Shown here piece by piece: positions 7,459 through 15,642 of a DNA stretch of 20,253 nucleotides. A program made the translations under genes and the position numbers. Position 1 is the stretch's first letter; every line of letters begins with the position of its first letter. The notes under the pieces are model-generated. The model made no database searches, was not told where the DNA came from, and was given only the letters and a program-made list of their open reading frames with translations. Source of the stretch: an uncultured Bacteroidales bacterium (GTDB taxonomy: Bacteria > Bacteroidota > Bacteroidia > Bacteroidales > UBA932); assembly GCA_934726455.1 (NCBI GenBank), contig CAKVDS010000047.1:1-20253 (forward strand). The letters are read 5' to 3'.

Positions 7459-8301
7459 ATGAAGCTCAATTGTCAAGTACGTCAGGCTTCAAGCAACATC
7501 GACGCGAAGCACTATGACACCGAGCGCATCCGCAAGGAGTACCTCGTGGAGAACGTGATGGTGGCCGACGAGATCAACATGGTCTACTCCATGTTCGACC
7601 GTATCATCGCCGGCGGCGCCGTCCCTGTCAATGAAGACCTGAAACTCTCGGCTCCTGAAATACTCCGCGCCGATTACTTTACCCAGCGCCGCGAGCTCGG
7701 CATCATCAATGTCGGCGGCGCAGGTACGGTAGTCGTAGGCGATGAGGAATATCATCTTGAGTACAAGGAAGCCCTCTACGTAGGCCGCGGCAACCGCGAC
7801 GTCATCTTCAAGAGCGACTCATCCGACAAGCCGGCCCGCTTCTACTTCTGCTCCGCCACCGCGCACCGCGAGACCGGAGTGAAGAAGGTCAGCAAGAAAG
7901 ACGCGGTGGTGATGCACCTCGGCTCCCTTGAGGAGTCCAACGAACGCACCATCAACCGCCTCCTTGTCAAGGAAGTCGTCCCTTGCTGCCAGCTCCAGAT
8001 GGGCATGACCGAACTTGCTCCGGGAAGCACCTGGAACACCATGCCGGCCCACACCCACGACCGCCGTATGGAGGTGTATTTCTACTTCGAACTCCCTGAA
8101 GACGCGGCAGTATGCCACTTCATGGGAGAGCCGCAGGAGACCCGCCATATCTGGATGCACAATGAGCAGGCAGTCATCTCTCCGCAGTGGAGCATCCACT
8201 CCGCCTGCGCCACCCGCAACTACACCTTCATCTGGGGCATGTGCGGCGAGAACGATGACTACAACGATATGGACTGGTGCGCGACGAAAGATCTCAAGTA
8301 A
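7459..8301 (+). CDS. kduI: 5-dehydro-4-deoxy-D-glucuronate isomerase KduI
   Basis: KduI isomerises 5-keto-4-deoxyuronate, the spontaneous product of unsaturated uronate, to 2,5-diketo-3-deoxygluconate for KduD. The protein is 280 residues, the normal length, and a double cupin. The zinc ligands of the family are present: His198 and His200 and Glu205 in the HTHDRRME segment, and His247 in WSIHS. The N-terminus (YDTERIRKEYL, then VYSMFDRIIAGGAVPV) is typical. It starts 5 nt after kduD and ends 2 nt before the next ATG, so the three genes are surely on one mRNA. Kinase and aldolase genes for KDG (kdgK, kdgA) are not in the window. Confidence 0.96.
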   Translation: MKLNCQVRQASSNIDAKHYDTERIRKEYLVENVMVADEINMVYSMFDRIIAGGAVPVNEDLKLSAPEILRADYFTQRRELGIINVGGAGTVVVGDEEYHLEYKEALYVGRGNRDVIFKSDSSDKPARFYFCSATAHRETGVKKVSKKDAVVMHLGSLEESNERTINRLLVKEVVPCCQLQMGMTELAPGSTWNTMPAHTHDRRMEVYFYFELPEDAAVCHFMGEPQETRHIWMHNEQAVISPQWSIHSACATRNYTFIWGMCGENDDYNDMDWCATKDLK

Positions 8302-8303
8302 CA

Positions 8304-9161
8304 ATGAAAAAAGTTTTTCTTGCACTTGCTCTCTGCGCAGGCCTCTGCGCATGCAGCTCTCAGAGTGAACAAAAGGTGAAGGCACGTTACGTGCCCGAGA
8401 GAGCCGATGATTTCGTCTTCGAGAACAACCTCATAGCCGGCCGCATCTACGGCAAGGCCCTTGAGGGCAACCCGACATCCCCGGGAATTGACATCTGGGT
8501 GAAGATGCCGGGAGGACTCGTGGCCGATGAATGGTATGCCGAAGCTCAGAAAGATCCGTCATACTATCATCACAACCACGGCGGCAAGGACTGCTACAAG
8601 GTAGCCGTCAGCCTCGGAGGCGGAGCCTCAGTGCCGTATATCAACGGAGAACTGTGGTATCCGGCCACCAACTGGCGTTCATACGACATGCTCGAAGAGA
8701 GCGCTGACAAAGTTGTTTTTGTGCTCCACTACCCTGAATGGGATGCTGCCGGAGTCAAGGTAAGTCTCGACAAAAAGGTTACCGTGACCGCCGACACCTA
8801 CTTCACCAAGGTCGAGGACAGCTACAACTTCAGCGGTGCGGACTCCATCTGCGTGGCTGCCGGAGTGTTCCGTCACCCGGGTCAGGACACCATCGAGGAC
8901 GAGCTTGTGGGCACTGACCGCTACGCCATCTGGGAACACGCCTCCGACCAGAGCGTGGAGCCTGAAGACGGCATGCTCGGTGTCGCAGTGTATGTCCCTG
9001 GTGCTGAATCCGTCAGCGTCACTCCTGACAGCGCACACGGGATCTGCACAAAGAGCATCAAGTCCGGCGAAGTCTTCACATACTACTTCGGATCATGCTG
9101 GTCCAAGGGTGATGTCAAGACCTCTGCCGACTGGTTCAACATCGTGAACAAACTCAAATAG
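8304..9161 (+). CDS. DUF4861-family lipoprotein of unknown function
   Basis: The 285-residue protein resembles DUF4861 proteins, which recur in bacteroidal pectin clusters; I know of no settled activity. It begins with a lipoprotein signal, MKKVFLALALCAGLCAC (Cys17), so it is exported and lipid-anchored. The rest looks all-beta. Conserved-looking stretches include FVFENNLIAGRIYGKALEGN (38-57), GIDIWVKMPG (61-70) and a His-rich segment YYHHNHGGKDCYK (87-99), plausible for binding metal or an acidic sugar. The frame is open to 8277, but the ATG at 8304, 2 nt after the kduI stop, gives the signal peptide. It is the last gene before a strong terminator. Its place beside GH105, KduD and KduI suggests a job on unsaturated or modified oligogalacturonides, such as binding, hydrolysis or another modification. 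This function is inference only. Confidence 0.8.
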   Translation: MKKVFLALALCAGLCACSSQSEQKVKARYVPERADDFVFENNLIAGRIYGKALEGNPTSPGIDIWVKMPGGLVADEWYAEAQKDPSYYHHNHGGKDCYKVAVSLGGGASVPYINGELWYPATNWRSYDMLEESADKVVFVLHYPEWDAAGVKVSLDKKVTVTADTYFTKVEDSYNFSGADSICVAAGVFRHPGQDTIEDELVGTDRYAIWEHASDQSVEPEDGMLGVAVYVPGAESVSVTPDSAHGICTKSIKSGEVFTYYFGSCWSKGDVKTSADWFNIVNKLK

Positions 9162-9186
9162 GCTTCTGAAGTCTATATAACCGACG

Positions 9187-9226
9187 GCCCCATGCCGCGA
9201 AAAATGACGCGGCACGGGGCTTTTTT
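9187..9226 (+). terminator. strong rho-independent terminator within the CAZyme run
   Basis: A 13-bp stem (9187-9199 with 9208-9220) has one A-C mismatch, is almost all G/C, closes an 8-nt loop and is followed by six T residues (9221-9226). It sits 25 nt after the DUF4861 stop and only 20 nt before the GH3 start codon. That is too little room for a separate promoter downstream, so it may act as a partial terminator or attenuator. Confidence 0.9.
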
Positions 9227-9246
9227 GAAAAAACATACACCACAAC

Positions 9247-11907
9247 ATGATAACACTGATGCTTGGACTCCTGCTCCAGATGCCGGGAGTCATTGAATGG
9301 ACGGCAGACAAACACCCGGAAGTGCTGCAGGTCCTCGGGGAACCGAAAATCATAGAGACAAACCTCGGAAATGCCGTCGAGTTCGACGGCGTTGACGACG
9401 GGGTGTTTCTGGACAGCGTTCCTGTCGCCGGAATGGAGGAATTCACTATCGAGATGATATTCAACCAGTATCCCGGCAGCGCATTCGAACAGAGATTCAT
9501 GCATCTCGGAGCCTACGGCGGAGCAAGAGTGATGTTCGAGAGCCGCGTAAACCCAAACAACACATGGTACTTTGACGCTTTCGTCCACCTCGGCAGCAAA
9601 GCGGAATCCTGCGTTTTGATAGACCAGAAACTTACCCACCCGTGCGGACAGTGGTACAACCTCACGCTCACGGCAGGCAAGGACGGGCTGAAAAGTTACG
9701 TGAACGGGGTCCAGCAATGCAGTGGGGATCTCGCATACAAGCCTGTCATCAATGAAGGCAAAACCTCGCTCGGAGTCCGCCAGAACATGGTCTGCTGGTT
9801 CAAGGGAGCCATCTACAAACTCCGCATAACTCCGAAGATACTTAAGCCCGAAGAGTTCCTGCGCGATCAGGACGAACTGAACCGCATGCCGTACAAGGAC
9901 GCTTCCCTGTCGGCCGCAGAACGTGCCGAGGATCTGCTCGGCCGCCTGAGCCTGGAACAGAAGGTGTCTCTTATGATGAACTCAAGCCCGGCCATACCGG
10001 AGTTCGGAATCCGCGAATACGACTGGTGGAACGAGGCTCTGCACGGTTGCGCAAGAGCCGGCATAGCGACCGTCTTCCCGCAGGCCATCGGCATGGCCTC
10101 ATCTTGGGACGATGAACTGCTCAAAGAAGTGTTCACCATAGCCGGAGACGAGCAGAGAATCAAGTTCAAGCAGGCAAGACGCGCGGGCAAAGTGACAAGA
10201 TACCACGGTCTCACCGTATGGACGCCCAACATCAACATTTTCCGTGACCCGCGCTGGGGACGCGGCCAGGAGACCTATGGAGAGGACCCTTATCTGACGT
10301 CCCGCTTCGGATACGCCGCCGTCACAGGACTGCAGGGAGAGAATGACGGAAAATACGACAAACTGCACGCATGTCTCAAACACTACGCCGTGCACAGCGG
10401 ACCTGAAGGCACAAGGCACAGTTTCGATGTGTCAGTATCCTACCGCGATTTCATGGAGACCTATCTCTATTCTTTTGAAAAGCTCATAAAGACGACCGAC
10501 GTCCAGGAGGTGATGTGCGCCTACAACCGTCTGGACGGTAAACCTTGCTGCGGCAATGACCAGCTCCTCACACAGCTCCTCCGCGAGAAGTGGGGCTACA
10601 AGGGACTTGTCACCAGCGACTGCGGCGCAATCAATGACTTCTTCAAAGCCGGCGGCCACCGCACTTTCCCGGATGATCCGTCTTCAGCTACGGCAAATGC
10701 AGTCCGCACGGGCACCGACCTCGAATGCGGAAGTTCATACAAGCATCTTCTTGAGGCCGTTGCAGAGGGCAAGATCTCCGAAGACGATATCGACGTCTCC
10801 CTGCGCAGGCTGCTGACCGCCCGTTTCAGACTCGGCGAGATGGATCCGGACTCCCTTGTGAGCTGGAACTCAATCTCCGAAGACAGGCTCGCATGTGACG
10901 AGTCCCGCGCGGTAGCTCTCAAGATGGCACGCGAATCCATGGTGCTCCTGCAGAACGACGGACTCCTGCCTCTCGGCAGGAGCGGCGTAAAATACGCCGT
11001 CATCGGCCCTAACGCCGCTGACTCCGTCGTCCTCAACGGCAACTACAACGGCACCCCGCGTTCATCGGTGACTGCCATCGAAGGCATCAGGGCCAAGGTC
11101 GGGGCGGCCAACGTCACGACCGACCCTTCAGAGGCCCAGATCGTCATCTATGTCGGCGGCATCAGCCCGAGACTGGAAGGCGAAGAGATGAAGTACAACG
11201 ACATCACGGGATTCAACAAGGGCGACCGTACCACGATTGAACTCCCTATGGATCAGCGCCGTGAGATAGCATCTCTGCACGCGGCCGGAAAGAAAGTGGT
11301 CCTTGTCAACATGTCCGGCTCCGCCATGGGACTGCTGCCGGAGAGCGGCATCTGCTCGGCGATTCTCCAGGCATGGTATCCCGGGGAGGCGGGCGGCACC
11401 GCCATAGCCGATGTACTGTTCGGGGACTATAACCCTGCGGGCCGTCTGCCTGTCACATTCTACCGGAGCGACAAGGATCTCCCGGACTTTAACAACTACG
11501 ACATGGCAGGACGGACCTACCGCTTCTTCGAGGGCAAGCCTCTCTTCGCATTCGGCCACGGCCTCAGCTATACCACTTTCAAATACGGCAATGCCAAGGT
11601 GAAAGACGGCGTCTTCACAGTCAAGGTCACCAACACGGGCAGCCGTGACGGCGACGAAGTGGTCCAGCTCTACATCCGCAAGGACGAAGACAAGGACGGC
11701 CCGAAGATGTCGCTCCGCGGATTCCGCAGAGTAAGCATCCCTGCAGGGCAGAGCACCGAAGTCAGCATCCCGCTCGATGAAGAGACCTTCAAGACCTACG
11801 ATGAAGCCTCAGGCGAGATGAAAGCCACCCCGGGACACTTCACCCTGTTCTACGGCCCGAGCTCTGACCCTGAAACTCTCAAGACCATCAAAATCCACAA
11901 CAGATAA
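9247..11907 (+). CDS. LamG-GH3 fusion, probable beta-xylosidase or beta-glucosidase
   Basis: An exported 886-residue enzyme with an unusual front module. Residues 1-14 are a short hydrophobic signal lacking any basic residue. Residues 30-205 look like a LamG/concanavalin-type jelly roll (AVEFDGVDDGVFLD, EFTIEMIFN, WYNLTLTAGKDGLKSYVNGV, WFKGAIYKLRITPKIL). GH3 follows: the N-domain from about 220 with FGIREYDWWNEALHGCARAG, WTPNINIFRDPRWGRGQETYGEDP, KHYAVHSGPE and the nucleophile Asp458 in VTSDCGA; the C-domain from about 575 (AVIGPNA), with PRLEGEEMK (641-649) holding the likely acid/base Glu; and a fibronectin-III-like end (790-886). The WWNEALHG and RDPRWGRGQETYGEDP blocks are usual in bacterial GH3 beta-xylosidases, so xylosidase is favoured. 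The start is fixed by an in-frame stop at 9226. It overlaps GH43 by one base. Confidence 0.9.
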   Translation: MITLMLGLLLQMPGVIEWTADKHPEVLQVLGEPKIIETNLGNAVEFDGVDDGVFLDSVPVAGMEEFTIEMIFNQYPGSAFEQRFMHLGAYGGARVMFESRVNPNNTWYFDAFVHLGSKAESCVLIDQKLTHPCGQWYNLTLTAGKDGLKSYVNGVQQCSGDLAYKPVINEGKTSLGVRQNMVCWFKGAIYKLRITPKILKPEEFLRDQDELNRMPYKDASLSAAERAEDLLGRLSLEQKVSLMMNSSPAIPEFGIREYDWWNEALHGCARAGIATVFPQAIGMASSWDDELLKEVFTIAGDEQRIKFKQARRAGKVTRYHGLTVWTPNINIFRDPRWGRGQETYGEDPYLTSRFGYAAVTGLQGENDGKYDKLHACLKHYAVHSGPEGTRHSFDVSVSYRDFMETYLYSFEKLIKTTDVQEVMCAYNRLDGKPCCGNDQLLTQLLREKWGYKGLVTSDCGAINDFFKAGGHRTFPDDPSSATANAVRTGTDLECGSSYKHLLEAVAEGKISEDDIDVSLRRLLTARFRLGEMDPDSLVSWNSISEDRLACDESRAVALKMARESMVLLQNDGLLPLGRSGVKYAVIGPNAADSVVLNGNYNGTPRSSVTAIEGIRAKVGAANVTTDPSEAQIVIYVGGISPRLEGEEMKYNDITGFNKGDRTTIELPMDQRREIASLHAAGKKVVLVNMSGSAMGLLPESGICSAILQAWYPGEAGGTAIADVLFGDYNPAGRLPVTFYRSDKDLPDFNNYDMAGRTYRFFEGKPLFAFGHGLSYTTFKYGNAKVKDGVFTVKVTNTGSRDGDEVVQLYIRKDEDKDGPKMSLRGFRRVSIPAGQSTEVSIPLDEETFKTYDEASGEMKATPGHFTLFYGPSSDPETLKTIKIHNR

Positions 11908-13484
11908 TGAATACCATTCTTTCGTTGCTTGCCTCCCTGCTCATGATTGCACCGGGAGGCGGAAAGTACACCAACCCGATCCTGTTCTCCGATTACTCCG
12001 ATCCTGACGTGATCCGCGTAGGAGACGACTACTGGATGACAGCGTCATCATTCACATGTTTCCCCGGACTTCAGATACTGCACTCCACCGACCTCGTGGA
12101 CTGGGAGATTGCCGGTGCTGCTCTCCCCGAGATGGGGCCCGCTTTCGATGCACCGTCCCACGGCAACGGGGTATGGGCACCGTGCATCCGTTACCACGAC
12201 GGACGTTATTGGATTTTCTGGGGTGACCCTGACAAGGGTATCTTCCAGATTAATACCACCGACCCGCGCGGAGAGTGGAGCAAACCGCACCTTATCCTCG
12301 AAGGCAAGGGAATGATCGACACGAGCCCGCTCTGGGATGACGACGGAAGAGTCTATCTCGTCCATGCATGGGCAGGTTCCCGTGCCGGATTCAAGAGCAT
12401 CCTCAACGTCTGCGAGCTCGACAAGGACTGCAAGCGCGTGATTTCAGACCAGGTGCTCGTGTTCGACGGCAAAAAGACCGGGGACGACACCGTGGAGGGC
12501 CCGAAATTCTACAAACGTGACGGCTGGTACTACATCTTCGCCCCGTCAGGCGGAGTCAAGGAAGGCTGGCAGCTGGTTCTGCGCTCCCGCAATGTCTACG
12601 GCCCGTACGAGAAACGCACCGTGCTCCATCAGGGCAACACCGACATCCATGGCCCGCATCAGGGCGGCTGGGTGACCGATGTGGCCGGGGACGACTGGTT
12701 CATCCACTTCGAGGACCGCTATTCCTGGGGACGCGTCTGCCACCTGCAGCCTATGACCTGGGACAAGGACGGCTGGTGCATCATCGGCACCGACCAGAAC
12801 GGCGACGGCATCGGCGAGCCGGTGCTCAACTACCGCAGGCCGGCAGTGGCGGAGCAGTACAAGGGTTTGAAACTTCAGGGCGTGAGCGCCACAGCCACCA
12901 CAACAGGATTTACCGGAACCTCCATCCCGCTCAACTGGCAGTGGGAGGCGAATCCGAAGTTCCACTGGTTCATGCTCAACCCGTCCCTCGGCTGCCTGAG
13001 GCTCAACTGCATCAAGAACCCGGAGGGGTGGAAGAACCTGCGCGACACGCCAAACATCCTGGCGCAGAAAGTGGTAGGCCCGAGCACAGAATTCACTACC
13101 AAACTCGTATACCGTCCTTCGTATGATGGAGAAAGAGTCGGAGTAGTCCTGACCGGACGCAGCTACAGCACCATCGAGCTCAACTACGACGGGCAGAACG
13201 TGAGTCTCGTGCGACGTGACTGCATCGATGCCAACAAAGGCGCAGCCGAGCAGACACTATGCAGCACAGGGCTTGAGAAGCAGCCTTTCGTCACCGTATG
13301 GTTCCGTGTCAAGGTGGGCAAAGATTGCCTCACCACGTTCTCATACAGCCTCGACGGCAAGAAATTCAAGACATTCGGGCCTGAGTTCAAGGGCCGCGAA
13401 GGCGACTGGATCGGTGCCAAGATAGGTTATTTCGCCACTGCCGCCATCCAGAAAAATGACGGAGGCTCCGTCGAAGTCTATTAA
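11907..13484 (+). CDS. GH43 beta-xylosidase/alpha-L-arabinofuranosidase (subfamily 12-like)
   Basis: GH43 enzymes take xylose or arabinose from plant polymers. The 525-residue protein starts with a short hydrophobic signal (MNTILSLLASLLMIAPGG) with no basic residue. The five-bladed propeller shows all three acidic residues: Asp32 in YSDPDVIRVGDDYW (base), Asp138 in MIDTSPLWDDDG (pKa modulator) and Glu197 in VEGPKFYK (acid). The PSHGNGVWAPCIRYHDGRYW segment resembles GH43 subfamily 12. A C-terminal beta-sandwich from about 320 fits the beta-xylosidase C2 domain. It starts inside the GH3 stop (TAATG), so translation is coupled and the two enzymes probably work on the same side chains. Specificity (xylose or arabinose) cannot be read from sequence. 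Confidence 0.91.
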   Translation: MNTILSLLASLLMIAPGGGKYTNPILFSDYSDPDVIRVGDDYWMTASSFTCFPGLQILHSTDLVDWEIAGAALPEMGPAFDAPSHGNGVWAPCIRYHDGRYWIFWGDPDKGIFQINTTDPRGEWSKPHLILEGKGMIDTSPLWDDDGRVYLVHAWAGSRAGFKSILNVCELDKDCKRVISDQVLVFDGKKTGDDTVEGPKFYKRDGWYYIFAPSGGVKEGWQLVLRSRNVYGPYEKRTVLHQGNTDIHGPHQGGWVTDVAGDDWFIHFEDRYSWGRVCHLQPMTWDKDGWCIIGTDQNGDGIGEPVLNYRRPAVAEQYKGLKLQGVSATATTTGFTGTSIPLNWQWEANPKFHWFMLNPSLGCLRLNCIKNPEGWKNLRDTPNILAQKVVGPSTEFTTKLVYRPSYDGERVGVVLTGRSYSTIELNYDGQNVSLVRRDCIDANKGAAEQTLCSTGLEKQPFVTVWFRVKVGKDCLTTFSYSLDGKKFKTFGPEFKGREGDWIGAKIGYFATAAIQKNDGGSVEVY

Positions 13485-13495
13485 TCGCTGATACA

Positions 13496-15589
13496 ATGAC
13501 ACATTCTACATTTTTGACGCGGATTTTCGTCTCTCTCGCCCTGCTCGCCGCCACCTGCGGCCTGCAGGCCCAGACCAAAAAGGGTCTGACCGAGACCGAC
13601 CCCGCATTCTACAAGACGGATGAGGCCCGCATCATCGGTGATCAGGTGCTCGCCTACCAGAGATGCACAGGCGGCTGGCCGAAGAACATCGACATGTCCC
13701 GCCGCCTGACGGACAAGGAGATGGCCAAGGTATTGGAAGACAAGTCCAAGACCGATGACTCCACCACCGACAATGATGCCACGACCACACAGATGACCTA
13801 CCTTGCAAGGCTCTGGGACGCCACACGCGATGCGCGCTACAGGGAGGGGTTCAACAAGGGCGTGGAATATCTTCTCAGCGGGCAGTACGACAACGGCGGC
13901 TGGCCGCAGTTCTGGCCGGGAATGAGGGGCTATCAGGTCAACATCACCTACAACGACGATGCTATGACAAGCACCCTCAACCTATTCAACGACATCATCC
14001 ACGACACGGACCCATATATTGCCGGTCTGGTGGACGACAGCATGAAGAGCAGGCTACAGGCCTCATTTGACAAAGGCATAGAGTGCATACTCGCCACCCA
14101 GATCAAGGTGGGCGGCAAGCCGACGGTGTGGTGCCAGCAGAACGACCCCGAGACGCTGGAGCCTGCCGGAGCGCGCGCATTCGAGCTGCCTTCATTCTGC
14201 TCGGCGGAAAGCGTGCCTATAGTCCGGCTGCTGATGGAACTCCCGAATCCGGACAAGAGGGTAAAAGAAGCCGTGCACGGCGCGATGAAGTGGTTCGACA
14301 AATACAAACTCACCGGTTTCAGGGTGGAGCGCACCACCGACAAATACGGAGCCCGCGACACGAGGCTCGTCGAAGATCCTTCTGCGCCGGCCATCTGGGC
14401 CAGGTTCTATGATCTTGAGCGGTGCGAACCTTTCGTCTGCGACCGTGACGGGATCATGCGCCGCCGTCTGGAGCAGATAGGACGTGAACGCCGCAGCGGA
14501 TACAGCTGGTACAGCCGCCGCCCGGCCGACCTCTATCCGCTCTATGAGGAGTGGGCTGCCAAGCATGACCCTCGTCACAAGGCAAAAATAAGCCTCAAGA
14601 CCAAGGGTGCCAATGAGAATGGCACCATCGACATGTTCCGAGAGCCGGTCCTCAACCCGAAAAACTACGATGCGATCGTCAAACCGGGCGAGAGCATCCA
14701 GGCGGCCATAGACAAGGCCCCTGCAAACGGACCGTTCAAGATCCTGGTACGCAAGGGTGAATACAGGCAGACACTCAATATAGACAAGCCGGGGATCATC
14801 CTGGTCGGAGAAGACAGGAACAGCACTGTGATCGCCCTCTCTGAAGCCGATCTCAAACCGGGTGAAAAAGAACCCGGAACCATCATAGAACTCGGAGCCG
14901 ATGCGGACGACTGCATAATCAGCGGATTCACTGTACGCAACGAGTTCGATGCCACCCCTACAGCGGACATGCAGCCGCACTGGGTAAAGCACCGCTTCAC
15001 AATCAAGGGCGCGGCCACCAGGACCATCATCGTCAACTGCACCATCACCTCCAACGGCAACGACGCCCTGTCGCTTTGGGCAAAGGGCGGGGGAATGTAT
15101 TACCATGCCGACCTTGACATAGAATGCCCGGGCGTGGACTTCATCTGTCCGCGCGGCTGGTGCTACGCCACCCGCTGCCGCTTCTATGGAGGAGGCAGGG
15201 CCATGATCTGGCACGACGGTCGCGGCGACAAGGACATGAAGTTCGTGATCAACAACTCCGACTTCGATGCGGGCGTCCCGACCCTGCTCGGACGTTACCA
15301 CCACGACCACCAGTTCTTCATCCTCAACTCCGTGATGAGCAAGAACATCATCAACCGCGACATCATGTATGCCTACTCGGACAAGGTGCTTGACCCGTGC
15401 GAACTCGGGCAGAGGATATACTACTGGCGCAACATCCGCGAAGGCGGGCAGAGCGGCTGGCTGGACGACAACCTCGAAAAGGCCCCGGACCCGAAAGAGT
15501 TCTGGAGCCTGACCGCCTTGAGCACATTCGAGAAAAAATGGGATCCGGAGCAGCGGCTGCGGGATGTATGGAAACTCATCGCCTATTAG
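13496..15589 (+). CDS. bimodular PL10 pectate lyase-CE8 pectin esterase
   Basis: One 697-residue exported protein joins two pectin activities. A Sec signal (to about GLQAQ, 23-26) precedes a PL10 lyase (about 30-350): QRCTGGWPKNIDM, DNDATTTQMTYL, NGGWPQFWPG, YNDDAMTSTLNL, WCQQND and ARAFELPSFCSAESV, where Arg227 is my candidate catalytic base. After a linker comes a CE8-type beta-helix from about 391 (IVKPGESIQAAID, ILVRKGEYRQTLNI). Its catalytic positions are present but in variant motifs: NDAL with Asp523 in place of QDTL, VDFICP with Asp548 in place of DFIFG, and LLGRYHHD with Arg600 in place of LGRPW. The esterase would expose galacturonan for the lyase and so feed GH105. It starts 11 nt after GH43. 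Confidence 0.9.
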   Translation: MTHSTFLTRIFVSLALLAATCGLQAQTKKGLTETDPAFYKTDEARIIGDQVLAYQRCTGGWPKNIDMSRRLTDKEMAKVLEDKSKTDDSTTDNDATTTQMTYLARLWDATRDARYREGFNKGVEYLLSGQYDNGGWPQFWPGMRGYQVNITYNDDAMTSTLNLFNDIIHDTDPYIAGLVDDSMKSRLQASFDKGIECILATQIKVGGKPTVWCQQNDPETLEPAGARAFELPSFCSAESVPIVRLLMELPNPDKRVKEAVHGAMKWFDKYKLTGFRVERTTDKYGARDTRLVEDPSAPAIWARFYDLERCEPFVCDRDGIMRRRLEQIGRERRSGYSWYSRRPADLYPLYEEWAAKHDPRHKAKISLKTKGANENGTIDMFREPVLNPKNYDAIVKPGESIQAAIDKAPANGPFKILVRKGEYRQTLNIDKPGIILVGEDRNSTVIALSEADLKPGEKEPGTIIELGADADDCIISGFTVRNEFDATPTADMQPHWVKHRFTIKGAATRTIIVNCTITSNGNDALSLWAKGGGMYYHADLDIECPGVDFICPRGWCYATRCRFYGGGRAMIWHDGRGDKDMKFVINNSDFDAGVPTLLGRYHHDHQFFILNSVMSKNIINRDIMYAYSDKVLDPCELGQRIYYWRNIREGGQSGWLDDNLEKAPDPKEFWSLTALSTFEKKWDPEQRLRDVWKLIAY

Positions 15590-15609
15590 GTTTTGAGCAC
15601 GGAAATTGT

Positions 15610-15617
15610 TAATTTTG
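15610..15617 (+). promoter_or_regulatory. Bacteroidota -7-type box before uxaC
   Basis: TAATTTTG is identical to the box before kbl and matches TAnnTTTG. It lies 25 nt before the uxaC ATG and 20 nt after the PL10-CE8 stop. The only nearby TTTG (15592-15595) is 14 bp upstream, shorter than usual, so strength is uncertain. It may give uxaC-yhcH-GH115 a separate start. Confidence 0.5.
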
Positions 15618-15642
15618 AACTTTGACTAAAACACCATTCACT

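Noticed and set aside
14192..15310. 372-codon minus-strand open frame inside the PL10-CE8 gene
   Set aside because: It has no family features; the plus strand gives a continuous two-domain enzyme with signal peptide and motifs.
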